NCBI GenBank assembly: GCA_040793985.1
Contig: JBFNJI010000018.1
Coordinates: 124,001-188,000, forward strand
Direction: 5' to 3'
From: Thiodiazotropha sp040793985
GTDB taxonomy: Bacteria > Pseudomonadota > Gammaproteobacteria > Chromatiales > Chromatiaceae
Length of the DNA: 64,000 nucleotides
A program made the translations under genes and the position numbers. Of the stretch, positions 9,143 through 19,472 are shown in pieces (position 1 is the first letter of the stretch; each line of letters opens with the position of its first letter). Below the pieces are notes generated by a model that saw only the letters and a list, made by a program, of their open reading frames with translations, did no database searches and was not told where the DNA came from.

Positions 9143-9838
9143 ATGGCCGATATAAGCTACCGTGAACTCATCGTCGACGGACTCTGGCACAACAACCAGG
9201 CCCTGGTTGCCCTGCTCGGATTGTGTCCTCTCTTGGCGGTGAGCAATACCGCGATCAACGGCCTCGGTCTGGGTCTCGCCACCACCGCGGTACTGATAGC
9301 TTCCAACACCACGGTCTCCCTGATACGCAACTATGTGCGTCCGGAGGTACGTCTACCGGTGTTCGTGCTTGTGATCGCCTCATTCGTTACCGCCATCGAA
9401 ATGGGTATGAACGCCTACTTCCATGAACTGCACAAGATACTCGGCATCTTCATACCCCTGATCGTCACCAACTGCATCATCATCGGCCGCGCCGAGGCCT
9501 TCGCCTCAAAAAACAGCCTGTCACGCTCCCTGGTAGACGCTGTCAGCGTCGGTATCGGATTCACCCTGGTCCTGGTCACCCTGGGAGGGATGCGTGAACT
9601 GGTGGGACAGGGAACGCTGTTCGACCAGGCGCACCTGATGTTCGGCGAGGCCGCCGGCGGACTCACTCTCCGGATCGAAGATTTCCCCGGTATGCTTATC
9701 GCGATCCTGCCACCCGGCGCATTCATCGGCCTGGGGCTCCTGATCATGGTGAAAAATCTCATCGACAGACGCCTGGCCGCGCGCGCCGCGGCGAGGGTCG
9801 ACTACCCCGAGGGGGCTGAAGGCGTGGCCAATCCCTGA
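9143..9838 (+). CDS. rnfE: Rnf complex subunit E
   Basis: RnfE (231 residues) is the membrane partner of RnfA, with the same fold inverted. It has the LWHNNQALVALLGLCPLLAV motif near the N-terminus and LIVTNCIIIGRAEAFA in the middle, each with a conserved cysteine. Six hydrophobic helices are followed by a charged tail. It closes the rnfABCDGE set, so all six structural subunits are present; rnfH is not in the window. It begins 3 bases after rnfG. Confidence 0.96.
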   Translation: MADISYRELIVDGLWHNNQALVALLGLCPLLAVSNTAINGLGLGLATTAVLIASNTTVSLIRNYVRPEVRLPVFVLVIASFVTAIEMGMNAYFHELHKILGIFIPLIVTNCIIIGRAEAFASKNSLSRSLVDAVSVGIGFTLVLVTLGGMRELVGQGTLFDQAHLMFGEAAGGLTLRIEDFPGMLIAILPPGAFIGLGLLIMVKNLIDRRLAARAAARVDYPEGAEGVANP

Positions 9839-9858
9839 TCGCCAGCGACCGGCTTCCC

Positions 9859-10593
9859 ATGCGTGTCCATCGATTCTTCATCCAACAATCCCTGCACAAG
9901 GGCGACCGAGTCGAACTCGGGACAGAAACCTCACACCATATTCACCAGGTACTGAGACTTCGTCCGGGAATCGAGATCGTGCTGTTCAACAACGATGGGG
10001 ATGAATACGCGGCGAATCTGCTTCAGGTGAGCAAAAAGCTGGCACAAGCCGAGGTCGGAGAGTCGTTGAGACACGAGGCGCAAAGCCGGTTGAAGATCCA
10101 TCTCATCCTCGCCATCTCCCGCGGTGAGCGGATGGACTACGCCATGCAAAAGGCGACGGAACTGGGGGTCAGCCGGATCACACCGATCTTCAGCGACCGC
10201 TGTGTCGTCAAACTGGATGAGAGGAAGCGTGCCGGCCGGCTGTCCCATTGGCAACGCATCGTCATAAACGCCTGCGAACAATCCGGGCGATGTCGCATAC
10301 CGACTATCGACAAACCGCTGCAGTATTGGAACGCCTTGAATACGCAGCAGAGCGCGTCAGCGATCCTGCTCGACCACCGCAGCCAGCTCACGCTGCAGCA
10401 AATCGATGCCCCCGAAACCTCCCTTACCCTGCTTGCAGGACCTGAAGGCGGATTGACCGGTAAGGAGCGCCAACTTGCAATCGACAAAGGCTTCGTCGGG
10501 ATTCGCCTCGGTCCGCGCATCCTGCGCACTGAAACTGCACCCCTGGCAGCCATAGCCGCGGTGCAGACGCTATGGGGCGATTTCTCCGATTGA
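9859..10593 (+). CDS. rsmE: 16S rRNA (uracil(1498)-N(3))-methyltransferase
   Basis: RsmE (244 residues, usual size) methylates N3 of U1498 in 16S rRNA. It has an N-terminal PUA-like domain starting MRVHRFF and a C-terminal SPOUT domain with the knot motifs LLAGPEGGLTGKE and LGPRILRTETAPLAAIAAVQ. The gene starts 20 bases after rnfE, so it is probably read from the rnf transcript. No clear terminator separates it from the convergent zapE gene. Confidence 0.96.
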   Translation: MRVHRFFIQQSLHKGDRVELGTETSHHIHQVLRLRPGIEIVLFNNDGDEYAANLLQVSKKLAQAEVGESLRHEAQSRLKIHLILAISRGERMDYAMQKATELGVSRITPIFSDRCVVKLDERKRAGRLSHWQRIVINACEQSGRCRIPTIDKPLQYWNALNTQQSASAILLDHRSQLTLQQIDAPETSLTLLAGPEGGLTGKERQLAIDKGFVGIRLGPRILRTETAPLAAIAAVQTLWGDFSD

Positions 10594-10626
10594 AACGACT
10601 ACGCCACCTGCCAGACCTGGCCGGTC

Positions 10627-11700
10627 TCAGCCGATGTGAGGTGTTTCCAGATATGCGGCGGATCGCATCTCCTGCAGGCGGCTTGCAGTACGTTTAAAAT
10701 CAAACGAGAGACGGGTTCCGGTATAGAGACTTTCAGGCTCTGCGTCGGCGCTGATAACCAGATTCACCTTTTGATCGTAAAACACATCCACCAGATTGAT
10801 AAAGCGCCTTGTACGATCATCCCAGGTACCGTCGAGGTGGGGTATATCGGAGATAAATACCGTGTGGTGGCATCGTGCCAGCTCAAGGTAATCATTCTGC
10901 CATCTTGGTGGACCGCACAATGCATTGAAGTCGCACCATATCACCCCGTTCGCGCGCTTTATAAATCGGATCGCGCGTCCGGGAACGGCAAAACGACCGC
11001 CAATCTCCACTTCGCCGCTCACCAGGTGCTCGAACTCCCTGCCCATCCGTTTCTCGGCACTCTCCCCCAGCGGGGTATGGTAGACGGTTGAGGCCTCAAA
11101 CAGCTGCAATCTATAGTCACTCTCCCCCCCCAATTCGATCACCTGATTGCCACGTTTCAAGATTTCGATGGCGGGTAGAAAGCTCTCGCGCTGAATCCCT
11201 CCCCGGTAGAGCTCATCCGGGTGCTTGTTCGAGGTTGTAACCAGTATGATTGCAGATTTTTCCAGTGATTCCAGCAGACTGCGCATCAGCATGGCATCAC
11301 CGATATCGATGACATTGAACTCATCGAGACACAACACCCGAATGCGCTGCGCCATTTCCGCTGCGATCGATAGCATCGGCTCGCTTTCCCCTTCACGCCG
11401 CCGTAGCTGTTCATGAATCTGGCGCATGAAGCTGTGAAAGTGATGGCGTTCGATACCAACATCCCTGTGGTGTTGAAAAAACAGATCCATCAACCAGGTC
11501 TTACCCCGACCGACTCCACCCCAAAGATAGATGCCTTCCACGGGAAGCTGGCGCTTCAACCACGACCAACCACTGGGCCTTTTCTTGCGCTGCAACTCAC
11601 TGACCAATCGATCGAACGCAGCAACCACTAGCTGCTGATGAGGATCAGGCTGAAATCCACTTTGTAGCAGTTGTTCTTGGTAGTGTTCGTGGAGAGACAA
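10627..11700 (-). CDS. zapE: Cell division protein ZapE (AFG1-type ATPase)
   Basis: A 357-residue P-loop ATPase of the AFG1/LACE1 family. Walker A is YLWGGVGRGKTWLMDLFF near residue 60 and Walker B is RVLCLDEFNVIDIGDAM near residue 125. An arginine-rich C-terminal region (RLSFDFKRTASRL) is also typical. In E. coli ZapE associates with the division ring late in constriction. It lies downstream of the chp genes on the same strand with a 24-base gap, so it may be co-transcribed with them, although the functions are unrelated. Confidence 0.92.
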   Translation of the reverse strand: MSLHEHYQEQLLQSGFQPDPHQQLVVAAFDRLVSELQRKKRPSGWSWLKRQLPVEGIYLWGGVGRGKTWLMDLFFQHHRDVGIERHHFHSFMRQIHEQLRRREGESEPMLSIAAEMAQRIRVLCLDEFNVIDIGDAMLMRSLLESLEKSAIILVTTSNKHPDELYRGGIQRESFLPAIEILKRGNQVIELGGESDYRLQLFEASTVYHTPLGESAEKRMGREFEHLVSGEVEIGGRFAVPGRAIRFIKRANGVIWCDFNALCGPPRWQNDYLELARCHHTVFISDIPHLDGTWDDRTRRFINLVDVFYDQKVNLVISADAEPESLYTGTRLSFDFKRTASRLQEMRSAAYLETPHIG

Positions 11701-11724
11701 GGGTGGTGAAATGAAAGGTCGAAA

Positions 11725-12192
11725 TCAGTTTACGACATCCAGTACTTGGCGTTCGAACTCATCCAGATCGGGGATAACCGCAGGACTCATATCCAGCTCG
11801 ACCTGTTGTTTGATCAGTGGGCTGAACTCCTCCTCGGGATTCACCGGCACGATATTGTCGGCACTCACTCTCACCAGGCTCGGTATAGCCTGAACCAGCA
11901 GCCCGATATGGGTCAGTTTCTGATTCCTTCCCAGGGTATTCATAACCATGATTCGACCACGATTACCCGGTATCACAACCCTTTCACCCAGCATACCCTC
12001 GAATGAGATCACAGGGATGATCACACCACGCCAGACATAGTTGCCGACAAGCCAATCCGGCATACCCTCATCAGCGGGCTCAGGCAGCTGATATCCGATC
12101 ACCTCGGCAATCACCGCGTTCGGCAACAGGATTTGAAGCTCGTGTAGCGGGATGAGGACACTTCTGACCTCCTTGACAACGGCTTGGCTCAT
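11725..12192 (-). CDS. chpC: CheW-like coupling protein (ChpC-type)
   Basis: This 155-residue single CheW domain contains the VLIPLHELQILLPNAVIAEV start and the GNYVWRGVIIPVISFEGML core; CheW proteins couple receptors to CheA kinases. Its position directly after chpA matches the second CheW-like gene (ChpC) of the Pseudomonas aeruginosa pil-chp cluster. Its ATG overlaps the chpA stop by four bases. The sequence is divergent from the PilI copy at 21566-22135, so it could serve a different receptor. The symbol is given by position and family, not by proven orthology. Confidence 0.8.
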   Translation of the reverse strand: MSQAVVKEVRSVLIPLHELQILLPNAVIAEVIGYQLPEPADEGMPDWLVGNYVWRGVIIPVISFEGMLGERVVIPGNRGRIMVMNTLGRNQKLTHIGLLVQAIPSLVRVSADNIVPVNPEEEFSPLIKQQVELDMSPAVIPDLDEFERQVLDVVN

Positions 12193-15100
12193 AATCTGCT
12201 TTCCGCCAGGACCTCATTGATATTATCCAGCAACTCGCTCTCCTGGTAGGGTTTTCCGAGACAGCGTTTGACCCCAAGATCCATCGCGCGCTGCCGGTGT
12301 TTGTCACCTACGCGTGAGGAGATCATGATTATCGGCAGGCCGTAGTAGTCGACCGAGTTGTTGACATGACGTGCCAGTTCGAAGCCATCCATCCGTGGCA
12401 TCTCTATATCCAACAACATGATATCGGGCACCTGCTCCTGCAGCAGCGCTACCGCTTCCACACCGTCTTTTGCGGTAACCACATCCATGTCGTGGCGTTC
12501 CAGCAGGCGACTGGTAACCTTGCGCACGGTAATAGAATCATCCACCACCATAACACGCAACCTACCCTCGGCCCGTTTTTCCGACGCCTCTTTGACCAAG
12601 CTGAGAGGCGATGCCGCATGGGTGGCATCCATACGCACCAAGGAAGCGAGATCGAGTATCAGGGCCACCCTGCCATCGGCCAGTATGGTTCCACCGGTAA
12701 TCCAGCGCACGCTGCCGACCTGCTTGCCCATCGACTTGACCACCACCTGCCTGCTGCCAAGCAGTTCGTCGACCTGCAAAGCGGCCTGGTGTTCACCGGT
12801 CTGCAGCAGCAGCAAGGGTAGCCAGCGCGTGGTTTCGGGTATCTCATGCTGCCCCATACCCATCATGCGACCAAGATAGCTGACCTTGTAACGCTTGCCG
12901 CCATAGGCAAAACCATCCTGTCCCCCTTCGTGACAGGCGATCAGTTCCTGGCGGCGAATCCGTACCACACCGGAGATACTGCCATGGGGAACCGCATACA
13001 CCTCTTCCCCTACCCGAACCAGGAGGGCATCTGAAATTGCCAGGGTAAGCGGCAACCGAATGATAAAACTGGTACCACGACCCGGTTGGGAATCGATCTC
13101 CAAGGATCCGCCCAACTGCTTGACCTCGCTGGTCACAACATCAAGGCCGACACCGCGTCCGGAAATCTGAGTAACCTCCTTGGCGGTACTGAAACCGGGC
13201 AGCAACACGCACTGAATGAGATCGTCATCGCTGATCTCTGCATTGGCGTCGATCATTCCCTGTTCCAAGGCACGCTTGCGGATGGCTTCGATATCCAAAC
13301 CCCGGCCATCGTCGGAGAGCGTGATCAGTACATCCGTCGCCTCACGATCGAGATATAGGGAGATCCTGCCAACCTCCTGTTTCCCGGCCTGTTGGCGGTC
13401 CTCCGGGTATTCGATGCCATGGGAGACGGAGTTGCGTAAGAGATGTTCGAGTACCGGCACCATGCGATTGAGGATGCTGCGGTCGAGTTCGCCCTCGACG
13501 CCGAAACACTCGAGATTGGCTCGCTTGTTCAACTGACCGGCAGTCTGCCGCACCAGCCGCTGCATCCGTGGAACCAGCTGCGCGAATGGTACCATTCGGG
13601 TGCGCAGTAATCCGTCTTGGAGATCGGTGGAGATCCGCGATTGCTGTAGCAGCAGGGTATCCGTCTCGCGTTGCAGATCTCGCAAGGCTTCGTTGATATT
13701 GCCCAGGTCATTCACGGTTTCCATCAGCGCCCTGGAGAGTTGCTGCATGGTTGAGAATCTGTCGAGTTCCAGGGGATCAAACTCGGTCCTATCGCGATCA
13801 CCCTCGTGTTCCCGTTCCCAGCGATAGATGATCTGAGCCTCGGTCTCTATTTCGAGATTCCGCAACTGGGTATGCAGACGCGAAACCGTCTGTTCCAATT
13901 CCGAAAGGTTGAAGCCCAGTACGCTGTTCTGCTGCTCCAGGCGCGCCCTGTAGATACTCACTTCACCGGCGTGATTGACCAGACGATCCATAAGGTCCGC
14001 GTTGACGCGCACCTGTTCCTTGCTGGGCTTGAAGCTCTCCTTGTCCTCTTCCTTTGTCTCGGGTTCCAGCAGCTTCGCTATATCCTCGTTGAAGGGGAGT
14101 ACCGTGGCTGTTGCAATGATATCCGCGGTCTCTTCCACCTCTGTGCTGCCACCGCTCTCTGGCACTTCCTGAATCGCCTCCACCAATCCGGTATGGGATG
14201 GCGTGGGTTCGCCTCCAAGCAGATTCTGCAGTTGCTCAACTTCAGTTTCCGATGCTGGCACCTTGCCCGATTTGGCAATACTGTCAATCTGTGAAGCCAA
14301 GTGATCGATGGCGTGTCTAACGCTATCCGTGACAGTGTCAATCGGATCGATCTCCTTTTCGGCCAAAGCTGTCATCACCGACTCAACGGCATGACTCAGA
14401 TCACCCACCGGCATGATACCCGCAAGCCTGGCGCTCCCTTTCAGGGTATGCAGATTACGCTGCACATCTTCAATGGCCTCGTGATCCTCAACGTCGTCCA
14501 GCCACTGCTGATAACTGCTCTCGATATGTTCGATGAACTCTTTAGCCTCTTCGGTAAAAATCTGCACCAACTCTTGATCTTCACCCACATCCAGAAGCAC
14601 TTCGTCATGCATGAGCATGAACGATTCATCGGTCTCATCGGCAGCCTGATCCTTGATGCCATCGAGGTTGAAGCTCTCGAAGGGAATCTCCAGGTCCTCC
14701 TCATCAACTGCCGGCAAGTCACCCTCATCGACAGTCTCTTCGGATGTCTCTAGCTCCTCTTCCAGATCCTGCTCTATGAGCTCCTCGATGGAATCCTCTT
14801 CCAAAGAGGCACCTTCAACAATCACCTGGATCTGTTCAATCAACTGGTCGCCACGCTGAACCTTGCCGCTCGTGGCTGCATTTTCGGTCTGGGTGGCAAT
14901 CAGGTCGATTGCCTGCCGGGTAATCGCGAGGACCTGATCACTGGTATCAATCTGTCCTCTGTGCACACCATCGATCAACGACTCCATGGCGTGGCTGAGA
15001 TCACCCACCGGTTCAATACCGGCCAGGCGCGAACTGCCCTTGATGGTATGCAATGCGCGCTGCATGCCGTCCAGGCTAGTGTGATCGGACGGCAGATCAC

Positions 15101-18100
15101 ACCATTGACTGTAGCTCGTCTCCAGCGCTTCCAATAACTCCCGGGATTCCTCGATAAAGATCTCGACCAGTTCCGGATCCTCGCTAACCTCAAACAGGTC
15201 ACCATCATGGAGGAAGCTCATCGGCTCGTCATAGTATGACGCGGTATCTACCGGTTCTATGTGTTCGGTCTCTGTAATTGCCTCCTCGACCTCTTTCAAC
15301 TCCTCCGCCAGAGACGCCTCCTTGATTGCATCCCGCTCCTCCGCCGATTCTGCGTCATCAGCTGCTGCCGGCGATTCCAGGGTCTCCAGAAGGGAGGAGG
15401 AGAAGCGTACGTCTCTTCCTGAAGCGGTATCATCCACCTGGGTTGCCAGAACATCGAGGGCCTGGCGCACCCTGTTCTGGATGGATGCTTCAGGTTTTAA
15501 CTCATCTCGTGACAAACGTTCGAAAAGATGTTCCAGGGCGTGGCTCAAATCCCCTATCGGATTGATTCCCGCCAACCTGGAACTCCCTTTGAGGGTATGC
15601 AGCGAACGTTTGAATTCCTCGTTCAGGCTGTTGTCCTGGGGTGAATCCACCCATCCCTGGTAGTGCTGTTCGAGATTCTCCAGCAACTCACGTGCCTCTT
15701 CGACAAAGATATCCACCAGCTCTTCATCGCCCTCGACCTCAAACTGCTCCTCATCGAGTTGGTAACTAGCCAGATCCAGGGGATTGGCTTCACTCGCTTC
15801 CTGCGCCGCAAGATCTAGCGATTGTTCATCTTGCCCACTGTCCTCGACCAGATGTGCATCGCTATCCAGATGAAACGGTACCACGGTGTCATCCGCAACC
15901 GCTTCGGCCGGCTCCTCCGGCTGCTCATCGATGGCCTCCAGACTGAGCTCAACGACACCGTCTGACTCATTGCCATCACCGGACTTTTGCTCGATCTCAG
16001 GTTCATCAAGCGCTTCCAGATTCAGTTCATCGACGGAGGCTGAATCACTCTCATCGTCGGTCTGCTGCCCGATCTCAGGTTCATCAAGCGCTTCCAGACT
16101 CAGTTCATCGGCGCCGCCGGACTCACTGTTCTCAAGGAACTGACCGGCGTCAGCATGGTCTTCGGTTTCAGCCTCAGACTGGGCGTCGTCGCTGGAGGGT
16201 GCCGATGCCTCTTGCGCTATCTGATCTTCAACCGGCAACCTGCCCTCAAGCTCCTCAAGGGCGCTGCGCAAACCGCCGAGATAGGTATCGACATGAGGTT
16301 CGGGCAGACTCTCTTCCGGTAACCAGCTGAGTAATTTGCGGATATACGCCACACTGCCACCGAGGAGTTCAAGGCTCTCTTCATCGGCAACCTCCCGCCG
16401 CTCGTGCATCGCCCTTGCATAGTCCTCCATCGCCTCGCTGAGCATGGCAATTGGGGTGATCCCTGCCATGTGAGCGCTGCCGTGCAGTGTGTGACAGGCA
16501 CGCACCACGTCTTCTGAAATCAATACCTCGGTTTTCGCATCCTTAGCCCCGGTTATGAAATTTTCGACCTCAAGCAGATGTTCCTCGGACTCTTCACCGA
16601 ACACTTCAAGCAGTTCGGAATCAATCTCGATCTCCAGGTCTGAATCGGTATAGTCCTCGAGCAAACCCTCTTCGCCGGCCTGCTGTGACAAAAGATCTTC
16701 GTCATCCTCTGCCAACTCAGTCTCGGCGGCGATCGTATCTGCGCTCAGCGCTGCACCATCTGTACTTGGCTCAGGCTCATCCGTATCAAATTCAAGACTC
16801 GACAGTTCATCGAGACGGGTCTCTATTTCATTTTCGATATGACTTTCGGTAGCAGCCGTCTCGACATCCCCCTGCGCCTCCTCTTCGGCTTCTGCCTCAT
16901 CGGTCTCCGCGACACTCTCGACCGTCTCGTCTTTGTCAAACGCCGACGGCTCTGTGTCGATCTCGAGCGCTGGCGCCTCCTCCGCTGCCTCGTCTGCAGC
17001 CTCAACCGGCTCCACTGCCGCAGCGGGCATAGGCTTGCCGTCTGCAAGGGCATAGGCCTGGCGTTGCATAAAATCGACGTCCACCTCGGGGTAGATTCCC
17101 TGCTCCTGGCAGCTGATCAACTCCGGCAGCGCATCGACGACGCGATTTAGCAGGTCCATTATGTCGGGCGTGACTTTAATGGTTTCATCGATAACACGGT
17201 TCAACATGTTTTCCACGGACCATGCCAACTCACCGATCACTTTTGCACCCACCAGTCGGCCACTTCCCTTCAAGGTATGGAACGAGCGCCGGAATGTATT
17301 CAATGCATCACTGTCGCCCTGATCGCGTTGCCACTGCGGTAGATACTGCTGGATCGATGCCAGCTCTTCACGTGCCTCTTCGGTGAAGATTTCAAGAATC
17401 TCTGGATCTATATCCTCGAGCATTGGCTTATCAGCGGAAGCGATTTCAGGCTCCGGTGCCGGTTCGACTTCTGCTTCTCGTTGGAGCTCTGCTTCGCTCT
17501 CCAGCGATCCAACCCCATCCGTAGCTGGCATCTCCACGGCATCCCGGGGAAGAATATCGACCTCCGGTTGAGGCTGTTCGATCTGCAGGCTGCTGGTGCC
17601 CATCTCAAGATCGGAGATATCTTCTTCTTTCAGCTCATAGCCTTCGGTGTGATCCGCGGATTCATCGATTTGGATGTTCTCTGCCGGCTCTGTGTATTGG
17701 GATACTTCAACACCGCCCTGACTCAGTAAACTACTCAGCGATGCCTGGGCGATCGCCATGATCTCCTGTCGATCGCCGGCTCCATCCACCAGGGTCTCGA
17801 GATAGTACTCAATACAACTGACCACATCTGCCAGGGAGTTGAGCTGCTGGCGTTCCGGAATCTGTCCACTGTCGATCAGATAGGTCTGTACGAACTCACC
17901 AGTCTGCGACATCAACTCGGCGGCTTCGCGCAGATTGAGCATGTTCAATGCACCTTCAACCCGCTTGAAACATTCATAGACGTTATGCAAGACAGAGCTG
18001 TCGTCCGTTGCCTCGGTAAAACTGATGATTGCCTCCTTGGCTTTGGCAATCTCTACCTTCGCTTCCCTGACCGTCTGCTTGATCAGGTTCTGGTATTCAC

Positions 18101-19388
18101 CCTCGGGAAGGCTCTGGATCAGCTCGTCTTCGGATGGCAACTCCTCGCTTTGCGGCTGAAAGGTATGCAAGGTGCTCAGGGAGGATTCGACATAGAGGAT
18201 ATCACCCGCCATCTCCATGAGTTCGAACTCTTCAGGCAATACCTCCTGTTCCACAAAATTCTTTACCTTGTCCGCCTGCCGGTTCAGCCGCGAACGCAAA
18301 GCACCCTGCCCGATCATGCCAAGGGTGTCTGCCAATTTTCTTATCGGGGCCTCCAGATGCCCCAACATCTCCATATCGGGTTTCTCGTCCCGCATAAAGA
18401 GATCGAGGATATCCTTTATCCTGGTTAGTTCATTGCCGACCGCATCCTTGATCGATTCCGCCAACTCCGCATTGGAGCCGGTCAAGCCCAGTCTGCCCTC
18501 TGTCAGTTCATCCTCACTGGGCATCACCGAATCGAGGTTATAGGCCTCTTTGATCTCTACGATCAGGCTATTTTCAGATTGTGCCCGAGCTATATAGTAG
18601 AGCAGGTTCTTGAGCAGCGCTTCCGGCGGTCTTTCCACCAGCGCCTGCTCGCCACCGTCGATGATTGTCTTCATCCTGCGGTCAAGACGACTGAACAACT
18701 GCTTGACGGCAATACCAGGCGCAATAGTTCCCTCGATCAAACCTTGCATCAAGCCCTCAGCCACCCAGAACAGATGGTGGGCCTGCTCCGTGCCCGAGTT
18801 TTGATGCAGGGTTGCGAAAACATCCCGCAACAGGGGCCAACCGTGGACGGTATCCCGCTTGCGATACCAGCTGAGCAGACCCAGATGGTATTTCTGCCTG
18901 ATCTGCCTTACCAGTTGCGGCAGCTCCTCATTGGCGTCGCCATCGGCCCTGACTGTATCGATCTCGGGTTTGAACAGCGCCGCTTCAGATAACAGCGGGG
19001 CATCACGCACCGCACGCAGATCATTCAGCAAAGGCAGAATGATCATCGGGATGTCGACATCACCGCCTTGCAACTTTTCCAGATAGTCGGGGAGTTGAAT
19101 AAGCGCCAGCATCAAGGCCTCGGCCGCATCCTCCTCCTGACGGACCGCGCCCTCCGCCATGTCCCGGACCACCAGCTCCATCTCTTCGGCAAGCATGCTC
19201 GGTCCATATACCTGAACCATTTGCAGGACACGGGCTATCTGATGCAGGTGGTCACCACATAGGGCAAGGGAGGTGCCATCACCAGGAGACTCCACATGGG
19301 CCTCCAGGGCCTGGCGGGCATGACGAATGGATACATCCAGTTCATCCTTTACCCAATTCAGCGCACCAAAATCTTGCGCATTACTCAT
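12189..19388 (-). CDS. chpA: ChpA: multi-Hpt hybrid CheA histidine kinase / response regulator
   Basis: A 2399-residue kinase of the type IV pilus chemosensory system. From the N-terminus: a ChpA-type helical region (1-650); five Hpt domains with phospho-histidines at about H704 (HTLKGS), H966 (HTLHGS), H1264 (HTLKGS), H1447 (HTIKGS) and H1647 (HTLKGS); acidic Asp/Glu/Ser linkers between them; a CheA dimerisation region (~1790-1900); a HATPase with N-box HLLRNSVSHGIEYP (~1985) and G-boxes DDGRGLD and GRGVGLDVV (~2075); a CheW-like domain (~2120-2260); and a C-terminal receiver with phospho-acceptor D2327 in LLDIEMPRMDG. P. aeruginosa ChpA is about the same size but has six Hpt domains plus Ser/Thr variants. 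It lies between pilJ and chpC; pilK (cheR) and chpB (cheB) are absent here. Confidence 0.95.
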   Translation of the reverse strand: MSNAQDFGALNWVKDELDVSIRHARQALEAHVESPGDGTSLALCGDHLHQIARVLQMVQVYGPSMLAEEMELVVRDMAEGAVRQEEDAAEALMLALIQLPDYLEKLQGGDVDIPMIILPLLNDLRAVRDAPLLSEAALFKPEIDTVRADGDANEELPQLVRQIRQKYHLGLLSWYRKRDTVHGWPLLRDVFATLHQNSGTEQAHHLFWVAEGLMQGLIEGTIAPGIAVKQLFSRLDRRMKTIIDGGEQALVERPPEALLKNLLYYIARAQSENSLIVEIKEAYNLDSVMPSEDELTEGRLGLTGSNAELAESIKDAVGNELTRIKDILDLFMRDEKPDMEMLGHLEAPIRKLADTLGMIGQGALRSRLNRQADKVKNFVEQEVLPEEFELMEMAGDILYVESSLSTLHTFQPQSEELPSEDELIQSLPEGEYQNLIKQTVREAKVEIAKAKEAIISFTEATDDSSVLHNVYECFKRVEGALNMLNLREAAELMSQTGEFVQTYLIDSGQIPERQQLNSLADVVSCIEYYLETLVDGAGDRQEIMAIAQASLSSLLSQGGVEVSQYTEPAENIQIDESADHTEGYELKEEDISDLEMGTSSLQIEQPQPEVDILPRDAVEMPATDGVGSLESEAELQREAEVEPAPEPEIASADKPMLEDIDPEILEIFTEEAREELASIQQYLPQWQRDQGDSDALNTFRRSFHTLKGSGRLVGAKVIGELAWSVENMLNRVIDETIKVTPDIMDLLNRVVDALPELISCQEQGIYPEVDVDFMQRQAYALADGKPMPAAAVEPVEAADEAAEEAPALEIDTEPSAFDKDETVESVAETDEAEAEEEAQGDVETAATESHIENEIETRLDELSSLEFDTDEPEPSTDGAALSADTIAAETELAEDDEDLLSQQAGEEGLLEDYTDSDLEIEIDSELLEVFGEESEEHLLEVENFITGAKDAKTEVLISEDVVRACHTLHGSAHMAGITPIAMLSEAMEDYARAMHERREVADEESLELLGGSVAYIRKLLSWLPEESLPEPHVDTYLGGLRSALEELEGRLPVEDQIAQEASAPSSDDAQSEAETEDHADAGQFLENSESGGADELSLEALDEPEIGQQTDDESDSASVDELNLEALDEPEIEQKSGDGNESDGVVELSLEAIDEQPEEPAEAVADDTVVPFHLDSDAHLVEDSGQDEQSLDLAAQEASEANPLDLASYQLDEEQFEVEGDEELVDIFVEEARELLENLEQHYQGWVDSPQDNSLNEEFKRSLHTLKGSSRLAGINPIGDLSHALEHLFERLSRDELKPEASIQNRVRQALDVLATQVDDTASGRDVRFSSSLLETLESPAAADDAESAEERDAIKEASLAEELKEVEEAITETEHIEPVDTASYYDEPMSFLHDGDLFEVSEDPELVEIFIEESRELLEALETSYSQWCDLPSDHTSLDGMQRALHTIKGSSRLAGIEPVGDLSHAMESLIDGVHRGQIDTSDQVLAITRQAIDLIATQTENAATSGKVQRGDQLIEQIQVIVEGASLEEDSIEELIEQDLEEELETSEETVDEGDLPAVDEEDLEIPFESFNLDGIKDQAADETDESFMLMHDEVLLDVGEDQELVQIFTEEAKEFIEHIESSYQQWLDDVEDHEAIEDVQRNLHTLKGSARLAGIMPVGDLSHAVESVMTALAEKEIDPIDTVTDSVRHAIDHLASQIDSIAKSGKVPASETEVEQLQNLLGGEPTPSHTGLVEAIQEVPESGGSTEVEETADIIATATVLPFNEDIAKLLEPETKEEDKESFKPSKEQVRVNADLMDRLVNHAGEVSIYRARLEQQNSVLGFNLSELEQTVSRLHTQLRNLEIETEAQIIYRWEREHEGDRDRTEFDPLELDRFSTMQQLSRALMETVNDLGNINEALRDLQRETDTLLLQQSRISTDLQDGLLRTRMVPFAQLVPRMQRLVRQTAGQLNKRANLECFGVEGELDRSILNRMVPVLEHLLRNSVSHGIEYPEDRQQAGKQEVGRISLYLDREATDVLITLSDDGRGLDIEAIRKRALEQGMIDANAEISDDDLIQCVLLPGFSTAKEVTQISGRGVGLDVVTSEVKQLGGSLEIDSQPGRGTSFIIRLPLTLAISDALLVRVGEEVYAVPHGSISGVVRIRRQELIACHEGGQDGFAYGGKRYKVSYLGRMMGMGQHEIPETTRWLPLLLLQTGEHQAALQVDELLGSRQVVVKSMGKQVGSVRWITGGTILADGRVALILDLASLVRMDATHAASPLSLVKEASEKRAEGRLRVMVVDDSITVRKVTSRLLERHDMDVVTAKDGVEAVALLQEQVPDIMLLDIEMPRMDGFELARHVNNSVDYYGLPIIMISSRVGDKHRQRAMDLGVKRCLGKPYQESELLDNINEVLAESRL
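15886..16143 (-). repeat. Three-copy 78-bp coding repeat in the chpA acidic linker
   Basis: The stretch encoding the Hpt2-Hpt3 linker holds three in-frame copies of a 26-codon unit with the core LSLEALDEPEI. The phrase GATCTCAGGTTCATCAAGCG occurs at 15993 and again at 16071, exactly 78 bases apart. A more diverged third copy is centred at about 15925, also 78 bases away. It only lengthens a flexible acidic linker. Confidence 0.75.
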
Positions 19389-19472
19389 ACTTGGCGCACC
19401 CCATTCAGGTTTGTGGATGAGATCTCTGTGGCCATACGCAAACGCCTATGCATCTATCAATGATCCCCGCCC

